A DNA stretch of 15,444 nucleotides from Bacteroidota bacterium (GCA_023391895.1 JAEWAC010000164.1:1-15444), one strand, 5' to 3'. Positions 7,768 through 15,228 are shown, numbered from the stretch's first letter. The notes: generated by a model not told the origin, from the sequence alone. Program-made: numbers and translations.

Positions 7768-8613
7768 ATGAAAACTATAATTGCTGCAACTGATTTTTCT
7801 TCCAATGCTCATAATGCGATGCTGTATGCCGGCGCGTTGGCCGCCGGGATGAAAGCAAAGATTATTCTTTTCAATGCCTTTTCGCTTCCTTTTCATGCTT
7901 CCAATACACTGCTTACTCCTGCCGGCGTGGATGAATTGTTGCAGGCTAATCAGGAGCGGCTGGAAAAAATGGCCTTACAGCTTTCCCTGCAATTTGGAAT
8001 TGCAGTAGGGGCGCAAACCCAATATGCCTCGCTGACAGATGCTTTGGACGAAATGGTGCCGCAATTGAAAGCCGACCTGGTAGTGATGGGCGTGCATGCC
8101 ACGGACTGGAGTGATCGCCTGTTTGGCAACACTACAACCGCCGTTATTAAAGGAGCTGCCTACCCGGTATTGATTGTGCCCGAAACCGCCACCTTTAGCG
8201 GAATCAAAAAAATCCTGTACGCTTTTGACGCCACCTATCTTGCTGATGAAAACAAGCTTACCCTGTTGCAGGAACTGGCCAGCCGGTTTGGGGCGGAAGT
8301 GCAGGTGTTTCATGTGGATTACCCCGGTACAGCCGCCATTTATAATAAAGAAACCGCCGATAATGTGCACCCGGTAGTAGAAGTAGCGTTAAGCGAGGTG
8401 GAGCATGACTACAAAGAGGTGGAAGCAGAAGACCGCATTGAAGGAATTGAAAAAGGCATTGAGGCGTATAAGGCCGACCTGCTGGTAATGGTTCCGCACC
8501 GGTTGAACATTTGGGAAAGCCTGTTGAATCAAAGTACCACACGGGCTATGGCGCTGCGGGCACAATTGCCGCTTTTATTACTGCCCAACACTTATGGCGA
8601 AAACCTGAGTTAA
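7768..8613 (+). CDS. Tandem universal stress protein (two UspA domains)
   Basis: A 281-residue cytoplasmic protein with two UspA folds in a row, about 1-138 and 146-273, as is common in Bacteroidota. Domain 1 opens MKTIIAATDFSSNAHNAMLY, the classic first strand and helix of the family, and ends AAYPVLIVPE. Domain 2 opens IKKILYAFDATYLADENKL and ends LPLLLLP. The nucleotide-loop motif, normally G-2X-G-9X-G-S/T, is only partly kept in domain 1 (MGVHATDWSDRLFGNTT, with Ala111 at the second Gly) and absent in domain 2 (MVPHRLNIWESLLNQSTT). ATP binding is therefore uncertain. I prefer the ATG at 7768 over a GTG six codons earlier because the family begins right at this Met. Its role is presumably stress survival. 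There is no evident link to the neighbours, and it follows a terminator. Confidence 0.88.
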   Translation: MKTIIAATDFSSNAHNAMLYAGALAAGMKAKIILFNAFSLPFHASNTLLTPAGVDELLQANQERLEKMALQLSLQFGIAVGAQTQYASLTDALDEMVPQLKADLVVMGVHATDWSDRLFGNTTTAVIKGAAYPVLIVPETATFSGIKKILYAFDATYLADENKLTLLQELASRFGAEVQVFHVDYPGTAAIYNKETADNVHPVVEVALSEVEHDYKEVEAEDRIEGIEKGIEAYKADLLVMVPHRLNIWESLLNQSTTRAMALRAQLPLLLLPNTYGENLS

Positions 8614-8628
8614 GTGGTCTGCTGATTT

Positions 8629-8645
8629 GTTTTAAATACCCATAT
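8629..8645 (-). repeat. Dispersed intergenic motif, copy 3 (diverged)
   Basis: On the minus strand it reads ATATGGGTATTTAAAAC. It lies just after the stress-protein stop codon, in inverted orientation to copy 4 about 80 bases to the right. Confidence 0.35.
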
Positions 8646-8723
8646 TAATTATTGTTTGATATGGCTGACGCAGGCGTGCCGGTAATCGTTTTTAAATGGG
8701 TTGATAGCGAGTTTCCAAAACAG

Positions 8724-8741
8724 TATGGGGTTTTGAAGAAG
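8724..8741 (+). repeat. Dispersed intergenic motif, copy 4
   Basis: TATGGGGTTTTGAAGAAG, ending 49 bases before the esterase start. Its first 14 bases are identical, in inverted orientation, to 15214-15227 upstream of the epimerase gene. Confidence 0.5.
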
Positions 8742-8790
8742 TGTCTTACTATCTATAACAGCAATAAAGTACGAACTGTATTTTTATGGA

Positions 8791-9876
8791 ATGAAAATCA
8801 TTTGTCGCTTTTTGCTGTGCATAGCCTGTTGCGTTGTTGTTATAAATAAACCGGCGGCGCAAGCATCTCTTGTTTATCATGATGCCAATACGTTTTTATT
8901 AACAGGATGTGGCTTTAAGGATGCGGATCGCTACCAGCGTTTGCCCCTTCGTTTTAAGGATAGCATGCGGCCATACCTGTGGGTGTTAAGCCAGCAATCA
9001 GCCGGTATCTCCATTTATTTTAAAACCAATTCTCCCACCATTGCCGTCAAGTGGAAAACCGGACAATTGGTGCACTTTCCGCATGTGGCTGAAACACTGG
9101 TGCGGGGTGTGGACCTGTATGCAAAAGAAAACGGGACCTGGTATTATGCAGGTGTAGGTAGGCCTACCAGTCAAACCAATCATGAAGCCGTACTCGCCAA
9201 AAATAGAGATACCTCCTGGAAAGAGTTTTTGCTGAACCTTCCGATGTATGAAACGGTCGACTCGGTTTATATTGGCATTGCTGCCGGCTTTAGTATTCAA
9301 AACCTGCAGGAAAGCCCATTTGGTAAGAAAAAACCCATTGTGTTTTATGGAACCAGCATCCTGCAGGGGGCTTCTGCTATGCGGCCAGGTATGGCTTATC
9401 CTTCGCTTGTTGCCAGGCATTTGAATAGAGAAACCATCAACCTGGGCTTTAGCGGTAACGGCTTGCTGGAAACCGTCATCGGCCAGGCCATGGCAGAAAT
9501 CGATGCTTCCTGTTATGTAGTGGATTGCGGTCCCAATCTTTCACCCGCTCAGGCCCGGGAAAGAACCTTGCCTTTTTTACAACAGCTAAAAGCCAGCCGG
9601 CCCCATGTTCCCATTCTGCTGGTAGAAAATATTATTTATCCGCATGCCCGTTTTGACGAAGCGGTGCGTTTAAAGGTGGACAGCGTTAACCGGATTTTTA
9701 AAGACGCTTATGCCGCGTTGAAAAAACAAGGCATGAAAGACCTGTATTACCTGCCGGCAGATCAGTTGATTGGAACTGACGGGGAGGCCACCGTAGACGG
9801 GGTGCACCTGACTGATCTGGGTTTTATGCGGATGGCCCAAAAAATGGAAGAAGTACTACGAAAGATTTTAAAGTAG
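8791..9876 (+). CDS. Exported SGNH/GDSL hydrolase with GxDLY N-terminal domain
   Basis: A 361-residue probable ester hydrolase. A signal peptide occupies residues 1-25 (hydrophobic MKIICRFLLCIACCVVVI, then PAAQA before Ser26). Residues 30-175 form a beta-rich accessory domain carrying the GVDLY signature (106-110), which names this subgroup. Residues 182-361 form the SGNH fold. Block I is FYGTSILQG with Ser189 as nucleophile. Block II is NLGFSGNG, with a Gly and Asn for the oxyanion hole. Block III is DCGPN with Asn249. Block V is DGVHL with Asp336 and His339. All catalytic residues are thus present. Related proteins are often found in carbohydrate-use loci and are thought to remove acyl, mainly acetyl, groups from sugars; the substrate here is an inference from the neighbouring ROK and AGE genes. 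A motif copy lies 49 bases upstream. There is no terminator between this gene and the M20 gene. Confidence 0.88.
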   Translation: MKIICRFLLCIACCVVVINKPAAQASLVYHDANTFLLTGCGFKDADRYQRLPLRFKDSMRPYLWVLSQQSAGISIYFKTNSPTIAVKWKTGQLVHFPHVAETLVRGVDLYAKENGTWYYAGVGRPTSQTNHEAVLAKNRDTSWKEFLLNLPMYETVDSVYIGIAAGFSIQNLQESPFGKKKPIVFYGTSILQGASAMRPGMAYPSLVARHLNRETINLGFSGNGLLETVIGQAMAEIDASCYVVDCGPNLSPAQARERTLPFLQQLKASRPHVPILLVENIIYPHARFDEAVRLKVDSVNRIFKDAYAALKKQGMKDLYYLPADQLIGTDGEATVDGVHLTDLGFMRMAQKMEEVLRKILK

Positions 9877-9925
9877 AACAATAAATCGCAGGAACTGTTT
9901 TATTCATTCGGCCATTAACAACTAC

Positions 9926-9944
9926 ATATGGACTTTTGAAAGAG
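9926..9944 (+). repeat. Dispersed intergenic motif, copy 5
   Basis: ATATGGACTTTTGAAAGAG, in the 174-base gap before the M20 amidohydrolase gene. It differs from the copy-8 form at the GG (here AC) and by one A in the tail. Confidence 0.4.
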
Positions 9945-10050
9945 TTGATGTTTTACAATTGTTACAGCAAAAGCATAGTGCTGATCATTGGTCGTGCAAC
10001 TTGTTTTTTCATCAAAAGCCTATAATTTCAATCCACAACAACGCTGAAGC

Positions 10051-11238
10051 ATGCTAATTGACAAGATCCAAAAACTGGCGGCCCACATATGGCAGGATGT
10101 CGTACAGAACCGCCGGCATTTACACCGCCATCCCGAACTTTCTTTCCAGGAATATAAAACGGCTGCCTTCATCAAAGACCAGTTGGATCAAATGGGTATT
10201 CCTTATTCAGTTATGGCTGATACCGGCGTGGTGGCGGTGCTGCAAGGCCATCAATCGTCCGATAGCGTAGTGGCACTTCGGGCTGATATCGATGCCTTGC
10301 CCATAACCGAAACCAACGAAGTGGAGTACAAATCTTGCCATAGTGGTATCATGCATGCATGCGGGCACGATGTACATACCGCCTCCCTGTTAGGGGTAGC
10401 CCGTATCCTGCAGGAATTGAAAGAAGACTTTGGTGGTACCGTAAAACTCATATTTCAGCCGGCGGAAGAATTGCTGCCCGGCGGTGCCGCTGCTATGATA
10501 AGGGAAGGCGTGTTGCAAAACCCGGCTCCCGGGGCCGTGCTGGGGCAACATACGATGCCGTTGCTGCCCAGCGGCAAAATAAGCATACGCCCCGGCAGCT
10601 TTATGGCTTCCATGGATGAATTGTATGTAACGGTTCACGGTAAAGGCGGCCATGGCGCCCAGCCGCATCAGAATATTGATCCGGTACTTATTGCTTCTCA
10701 TATCATCGTGGCTTTGCAGCAGGTGGTCAGCCGTGCAGCCCACCCCAAAAATCCAACGGTTTTATCCTTTGGAAAATTCATCGCCAATGGAAGCTGCAAT
10801 GTCATTCCGGACCAGGTCGTACTGGAAGGAACCTTTCGGGCCCTGGATGAAACCTGGCGGGCAGAAGCACACCGGCTCATGCAAAAGATGGCCACCGGTA
10901 TAGCCGAAGCCATGGGGGGACAGTGCGAGTTCAACATCCGGAAAGGTTACCCTTCATTGCACAATAACGAGGCGCTGACCCATCAGTTGCGGCAGTGGGC
11001 CGGGACTTACCTGGGAGCGGAAAATGTGGTGGAGCAGGACATCTGGATGGCGGCGGAAGACTTTGCTTATTATGCGCAGCAGGTGCCCTCGTGCTTTTAC
11101 CTGCTAGGCACGGGCAATGTGCAGCAAGGCATTACTTCATCCTTACACACACCCACCTTCAATATTGATGAAACCGCCCTGCAACACAGTACCGGCTTAA
11201 TGGCTTATCTGGCTTTGCGGCAACTGGGTAATGAGTAA
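10051..11238 (+). CDS. M20-family metal-dependent amidohydrolase (HipO/IAA-amino-acid hydrolase type)
   Basis: A 395-residue cytoplasmic enzyme expected to hydrolyse the amide bond of an N-acylated amino acid or similar compound. No signal peptide is present. The start MLIDKIQKLAAHIWQDVVQN followed by RRHLHRHPELSFQE is typical of the family. Metal ligands of the two-metal site are all visible: Cys104 and His106 in HACGHDVHT, Glu139 with Glu140 in QPAEE, His167 in LGQHTMP, and His366 in SLHTPTF. RADIDALP at 77-84 and the dimerisation-domain motif HGKGGHGAQPH (196-206) also fit. The lid domain spans about 180-295. Length is normal. Annotated relatives are hippurate hydrolases, N-acetyl-diaminopimelate deacetylases and IAA-amino-acid hydrolases, and sequence alone does not choose among them. 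The gene lies between the exported esterase and the ROK repressor, so action on an N-acyl compound from the same pathway is possible but unproven. Confidence 0.92.
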   Translation: MLIDKIQKLAAHIWQDVVQNRRHLHRHPELSFQEYKTAAFIKDQLDQMGIPYSVMADTGVVAVLQGHQSSDSVVALRADIDALPITETNEVEYKSCHSGIMHACGHDVHTASLLGVARILQELKEDFGGTVKLIFQPAEELLPGGAAAMIREGVLQNPAPGAVLGQHTMPLLPSGKISIRPGSFMASMDELYVTVHGKGGHGAQPHQNIDPVLIASHIIVALQQVVSRAAHPKNPTVLSFGKFIANGSCNVIPDQVVLEGTFRALDETWRAEAHRLMQKMATGIAEAMGGQCEFNIRKGYPSLHNNEALTHQLRQWAGTYLGAENVVEQDIWMAAEDFAYYAQQVPSCFYLLGTGNVQQGITSSLHTPTFNIDETALQHSTGLMAYLALRQLGNE

Positions 11239-11275
11239 ACCAACTCCCTGCATTGATCTTTATAACTGCAGCCTC

Positions 11276-11320
11276 ATATGGGTTTTAAAGAGATTTTTTG
11301 GATATGGGGTTTTAAAAGAA
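11276..11320 (+). repeat. Tandem pair of the dispersed motif (copies 6 and 7)
   Basis: Two direct copies lie 26 bases apart: ATATGGGTTTTAAAGA at 11276-11291 and ATATGGGGTTTTAAAAGA at 11302-11319. They fill most of the 95-base gap between the convergent M20 and ROK genes, downstream of both. I see no terminator hairpin there. Confidence 0.55.
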
Positions 11321-11333
11321 TTCCCATTGCCGG

Positions 11334-12572
11334 CTACACTTCTGTTGTGCGGTTGGAGGACACCTTTTTGCGGGCAATGAGGCAGCCGCCCATCACGCCG
11401 GCTTTTTCGCCCAGCCTGGAAAGCTTAAGTTGGGTGTCGTTGTTTACCAGGCTTAAGGAATATTTATTGAGCGAGCTTTTAATGGGCAGGCGTATGTACT
11501 CGCCGGTATCGGCCAGGGTGCCGCCCAGGATCATCAGCTCTGGGTTGAAAATATTGATCAGCACCGCCAGGCCTTTACCAATTTTTTCACCGATTTCTGC
11601 AATCAGCTCTATGGAAAGGTTGTCTTCATTGCGGGCAGCTTCAATTATGTCTTTTAATTTAATGTCTTCCGCCTGATTGTACTTTTTGCTCAGTTGCGAG
11701 GAGGAGCCTTGCTGGATGATGTCCCGGAACTTACGTACCAGTGCGTAGCCGGAGGCTTCTGTTTCCAGGCACCCTTTTTTGCCGCAATGGCAAATGATCT
11801 CGTTGTTGAAAAAAGGGATGTGACCAAACTCGCCGCTAAAGCCCGATTTGCCATAATACACTTCGCCATTTACCAATATGCCCAGGCCAATGCCATAATC
11901 GATGTTTACATACAACACGTTTTTTTCGTTTTGTACAATACCACAGCAAAACTCGCCATAGGCCATGGCGCGGGAGTCGTTTTCCAGAAAAGTGCGGATG
12001 CCGGTGTGCTGTTCAATGATCTGCGTCAGCGGTTCTTCATTAAAGTGAAAATAGCTGTAGCTGTACCCGCTGGTGTGATTGATGCGGCCGGAAAGGTTGA
12101 TGCCCATGCCCAGGATCTTTTTCTTTTCCACTGGCAGTTCGGCTATAAACTGGTTGATGATGTCAATGAGGCGGCGAAAGGCTTCCTGCGAGTTTTCCAG
12201 CTGGTAAGGAATGAGTTCTTTGATGCTGACCAGATTCTTTTTAAAGTCCATCAACCCGATGTTAATGTAAAAGTGCTTTACATCTACGCCAATAAAAAAG
12301 CCGGCTTCCGACACCAGGCCGTAGGTACTGGCCGGCCGGCCACCGGTAGAGTCTACCTTGCCGTAATCCATGATAATCTGGTCCTGGATCAGCTCGTTGA
12401 TGAGCATGATGATTTTGGGGGTGCTGATGTTGAACTCTTTGCTCAGGTGGTTTACCGTGGTGTTGCCGGCCGTATCAATGTAATTAATGATGGACTTTTT
12501 GAGCATTTTGTTTTTAAAAGCAACACCCGACAGGTTGTCTTCTGAAAAGATTTCAAATAAGGATTGTGGCAT
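11334..12572 (-). CDS. ROK-family transcriptional repressor (NagC/Mlc-like)
   Basis: A 412-residue sugar-responsive DNA-binding protein. A winged helix-turn-helix covers about residues 24-86, with the wing STGGRPAS at 75-82. The ROK ATPase-like sugar-binding domain follows: GVDVKHFYINIGLMDF (95-110), the substrate-pocket motif LENDSRA (196-202), VNIDYGIGLGILVNGE (222-237), and the ROK zinc signature with His251, Cys261, Cys263 and Cys268 in CHCGKKGCLE. LINIFNPELMILGG lies near the C-terminus. With its HTH it belongs to the regulator branch, not the glucokinases. Such repressors release DNA on binding a sugar, a phosphosugar or a partner protein. It is divergent from the 710-residue exported protein across a 503-bp spacer and convergent with the M20 gene, so it probably controls the surrounding sugar genes. 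No clear promoter was found for it; the upstream 130 bases are extremely AT-rich. Confidence 0.92.
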   Translation of the reverse strand: MPQSLFEIFSEDNLSGVAFKNKMLKKSIINYIDTAGNTTVNHLSKEFNISTPKIIMLINELIQDQIIMDYGKVDSTGGRPASTYGLVSEAGFFIGVDVKHFYINIGLMDFKKNLVSIKELIPYQLENSQEAFRRLIDIINQFIAELPVEKKKILGMGINLSGRINHTSGYSYSYFHFNEEPLTQIIEQHTGIRTFLENDSRAMAYGEFCCGIVQNEKNVLYVNIDYGIGLGILVNGEVYYGKSGFSGEFGHIPFFNNEIICHCGKKGCLETEASGYALVRKFRDIIQQGSSSQLSKKYNQAEDIKLKDIIEAARNEDNLSIELIAEIGEKIGKGLAVLINIFNPELMILGGTLADTGEYIRLPIKSSLNKYSLSLVNNDTQLKLSRLGEKAGVMGGCLIARKKVSSNRTTEV

Positions 12573-13075
12573 GAGACAAGCAGCTTTAATAAAAAAATTA
12601 CCTTAATTATACATATTATTTATAAATAAATCATTTTTTAAATTGTATTAATAAAATTTTTAAAAAAGTTTGGTTGTTATTTAAAAATATTTATAAATTT
12701 AAATCGCCATAACGTTAACGATTTGCTAACAGCCATAGGTTTTTATAAAGATTCTGTGCAGTAGGTGGCGATCAGGAAAGTCTGCATCACAGCCCCGGCT
12801 TCGTGATGCCGAAGTGAAAGGTCTTAACGCTTAGCCAAGCTTACCGCCTGTTTGATCGGGGCGCTGGTGTAAATGCCGGTGTGTACTTTTTGCTGACAGC
12901 CAAAGCTCCGGTGTCTGAATACAGGTGGATGTATTTTTCAATTTCTTTTTCGAAGCAATAACAGTTGCGACAGTTGGATTCCTTAAAAAGTCCATACCTG
13001 AAAACCCTGCCATTCCTATCCGGGAATGGAGCCAGATAGATCGGACCCTAATTTTTATAATAAACCTTATTTATA
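12573..13075. other. Divergent intergenic regulatory region between the ROK gene and the exported protein gene
   Basis: The left 140 bases are almost pure A/T and lie upstream of the ROK start. A perfect palindrome CGTTAACG stands at 12713-12720, and a distant relative of the dispersed motif (CCATAGGTTTTTATAAAG) at 12733-12750. From about 12760 the sequence becomes GC-balanced and holds a pair of overlapping hairpins (12784-12814). It also holds short open frames on both strands without proper starts, for example a minus-strand stretch reading VHTGIYTSAPIKQAVSLAKR before a stop. These may be remnants of a lost gene. No complete gene or standard promoter was identified. Confidence 0.45.
12784..12814 (+). 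other. Two mutually exclusive hairpins in the leader of the 710-residue protein gene
   Basis: GCATCAC (12784-12790) pairs perfectly with GTGATGC (12803-12809), with an inner AGC/GCT continuation. CTTCG (12799-12803) can instead pair with CGAAG (12810-12814). The second pairing would break the first. Neither is followed by a T run. It could be a regulatory RNA structure or a DNA-binding site; the role is unknown. Confidence 0.3.
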
Positions 13076-15208
13076 ATGAAAGCCAGACTTCTGCTCACCC
13101 TTGTTTTCTTTATTGCCTGTATGGCCGGATGGGCCGGCAGCAAACCGCCGCAAATTATTTTCTGCGGCAGTGCCCACAACGACCTGTATGTACTCCTGGA
13201 AAAAGAAGGTTTCCCCATCAAGCGTTTTGACGCAGCCGCTGACGGTATAAAAGCTGCTGCCAAAGGTCAGGCCATTTTCATTGTGGCCGATGGCTATCCG
13301 GCTGTTAAAACCCCCGTCAGTGCCAGTCTGCTGCAGGCAGCCCGACAAAAAAATCTTAAGATTTATATCGAATATCCGGCCGCATTGCCCAACCTGCAAA
13401 TACCCAAAGAACCATTGCATACACAATTGGAAAGAGGGGTTATTACCAGCAGTTCCATCAGCAGCCAGCTAAAGCCGCTTAGTATTTTAGGTATTAATGA
13501 TTGTTATGTATTGCCGGTGCAAGTGCAGGATCCTTTGGTGGTGCTGGCCAAAGTAGCTGGGTTAGATAAGGCCGAATACGGTATTGACGATGTAGACAAA
13601 TACCCGCTGCTTTTTAAAAAAGACGGTATGCTGATTGCCACCACCAAGCTGACCAATTTTGCTACGGGTCGCTATGGTCCCAACGATGCCTGGAGTCAGC
13701 TGTGGGCCTACATCGTATCCCAAACTACCGGACAAAAGGTTGATAAGTTTACCCATTGGCCTTCTTACGTATCACCAATGTATGGAAGACAGGAAGCCTT
13801 GCCCCAAAATGCCAAAGCCACCAGCATACAAAAAGGGGTAGAGTGGTTTTACAATGCCCGCTTTTTTATTCACCCCGACTGGAAAGAAAGATGGATGAAA
13901 TACCAAAGCGATGGTACCATGCCGGTAGGGCCGCCCCTGGAACAAGAGTTGCCCAATGGCGATGGAAGTATGGGCCTGCTGGAAGGACATGCCTCCCGCA
14001 TTGCTCACAACGGAAAGCAGCAATACCGATACTGGTTGCGGGCAGATGTGCAGGGTGAAGCCGCTTATGCTTTGGCAGCCGCCGGAAAATTCCTGGGCAA
14101 AGATGATTTTAAAAAACAGGCAGTTAACCTGATTGATTATGTTTTTAAAGGTTCGAACCTGCGGGCCGAGCAGCGCAATGATAAAAGCAGCCCTACATAT
14201 GGTTTGATAGGTTGGGCGGTTACGCACCCTTATGTGTATTATGGTGATGACAATGCCCGTGCGATTCTGGGAATGCTGGGCGCCTCCGCTTATTTAGGTA
14301 CCGACCAGTGGGATCAGCAGGTGGTAGAAGCCATTCTGGCCAACTTCCGCACGACGGGCAAATACGGCTTCCGCAGCGACCGGCTGGAAGATCCCAATAT
14401 CCAGCGCCAGGGCTGGAAACATTACTGGCAGCAGGACGTAGTGAACCCGGCGCCGCACTTTGAAGCCTGGATGTGGGCCCTGTACCTGTGGCTGTACGAA
14501 AAAACCGGTTACCAGCCTTTGCTGGACAAAACAAAAACGGCGATTCGCATGACCATGGAAGCTTATCCGGATAAGTGGATCTGGACCAACGGCATACAAC
14601 AGGAACGGGCTCGCATGGTATTGCCCCTGGCCTGGCTGGTAAGGGTAGAAGATACGCCGGAGCACCGCCGCTGGCTGGACCTGCTGGTGCAAAAGCTGCT
14701 TCAAAACCAGGATGCCAGTGGCGCCATTCGCGAAGAGCTGGGTGCCGGTAAAGGAAAATTTGGCCGTACGGCTTCCAATAAAGAATACGGCTTGCACGAA
14801 GCCCCGCTCATATTTGCCAATGGCGACCCTATAGCCGATATGTTGTACACCAGCAATTTTGCTTTCTTTAGTCTGAACGAAGCGGCCCATGCCACCGGTA
14901 ATCCCCAATACAAAGAAGCCGTAGCCAAACTGGGCGACTTTATGACCCGCATTCAGGTGAAAAGCGGTCAATACAAAGACCTGGACGGCGCCTGGTTCCG
15001 TGCGTTTGAGTTTAACCGCTGGGAATATTGGGCTTCCAATGCCGATGTGGGCTGGGGTGCCTGGAACACGCTGACCGGCTGGACCCAAAGCTGGATCGTG
15101 GCCACCCAGGTGTTAACTGCCCAAAATCAAAATTACTGGGACCTGACGAGGAATGCCGCTGTGAAAAAACATGTGCAGCCCACACTGCAACTCATGTTTG
15201 AAGAATAA
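13076..15208 (+). CDS. Exported alpha/alpha-barrel protein, putative carbohydrate-active enzyme
   Basis: A 710-residue protein I cannot assign to a named family. A signal peptide covers about residues 1-21 (MKARLLLTLVFFIACMAGWA). Residues 25-240 look like an alpha/beta domain of the glutamine-amidotransferase-like (flavodoxin-like) type: strand QIIFCGS, helix, AIFIVADGYP, then NLKIYIEYPAALP. Residues 250-700 are helical and rich in aromatics and acidic residues, in a pattern like the six-hairpin (alpha/alpha)6 barrels of several glycosidases and lyases: LRADVQGEAAYALAAAGKFL (321-340), HFEAWMWALYLWLYEKTGY (461-479), WNTLTGWTQSWIVATQVL (663-680). Candidate active-site acids include Glu303, Asp324, Glu463 and Asp657, but I cannot say which act. 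It starts a plus-strand group with the AGE epimerase 90 bases downstream and is divergent from the ROK repressor, which points to carbohydrate use in the periplasm or at the surface. Confidence 0.7.
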   Translation: MKARLLLTLVFFIACMAGWAGSKPPQIIFCGSAHNDLYVLLEKEGFPIKRFDAAADGIKAAAKGQAIFIVADGYPAVKTPVSASLLQAARQKNLKIYIEYPAALPNLQIPKEPLHTQLERGVITSSSISSQLKPLSILGINDCYVLPVQVQDPLVVLAKVAGLDKAEYGIDDVDKYPLLFKKDGMLIATTKLTNFATGRYGPNDAWSQLWAYIVSQTTGQKVDKFTHWPSYVSPMYGRQEALPQNAKATSIQKGVEWFYNARFFIHPDWKERWMKYQSDGTMPVGPPLEQELPNGDGSMGLLEGHASRIAHNGKQQYRYWLRADVQGEAAYALAAAGKFLGKDDFKKQAVNLIDYVFKGSNLRAEQRNDKSSPTYGLIGWAVTHPYVYYGDDNARAILGMLGASAYLGTDQWDQQVVEAILANFRTTGKYGFRSDRLEDPNIQRQGWKHYWQQDVVNPAPHFEAWMWALYLWLYEKTGYQPLLDKTKTAIRMTMEAYPDKWIWTNGIQQERARMVLPLAWLVRVEDTPEHRRWLDLLVQKLLQNQDASGAIREELGAGKGKFGRTASNKEYGLHEAPLIFANGDPIADMLYTSNFAFFSLNEAAHATGNPQYKEAVAKLGDFMTRIQVKSGQYKDLDGAWFRAFEFNRWEYWASNADVGWGAWNTLTGWTQSWIVATQVLTAQNQNYWDLTRNAAVKKHVQPTLQLMFEE

Positions 15209-15210
15209 AT

Positions 15211-15228
15211 CTTTTCAAAACCCCATAT
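15211..15228 (-). repeat. Dispersed intergenic motif, copy 8
   Basis: On the minus strand it reads ATATGGGGTTTTGAAAAG. It starts two bases after the stop codon of the 710-residue protein, in the 90-base gap before the epimerase gene. It shares an exact 14-mer with 8724-8737. Confidence 0.5.

Noticed and set aside
8661..8849. Plus-strand short frame (MADAGVPVIVFKW...) before the esterase gene
   Set aside because: It runs into the esterase signal peptide in another frame, has no recognisable family, and carries a copy of the dispersed intergenic motif.
11248..11271. CTGCA...TGCAG inverted repeat after the M20 gene as a terminator
   Set aside because: Only 5 bp with a 14-base loop and no T run directly after.
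11694..12545. Plus-strand frame of 283 codons opposite the ROK gene
   Set aside because: It is fully antisense to a gene with a complete ROK domain set. The long open frame is a by-product of ROK codon choice.
13049..13056. TAATTTTT as a -7 promoter element for the 710-residue protein gene
   Set aside because: One mismatch at the most conserved G and no -33 element; common by chance in this AT-rich stretch.
14294..15088. Minus-strand frame of 264 codons opposite the exported 710-residue protein
   Set aside because: Lies within a long gene with signal peptide and coherent fold pattern; the antisense translation shows no domain features.
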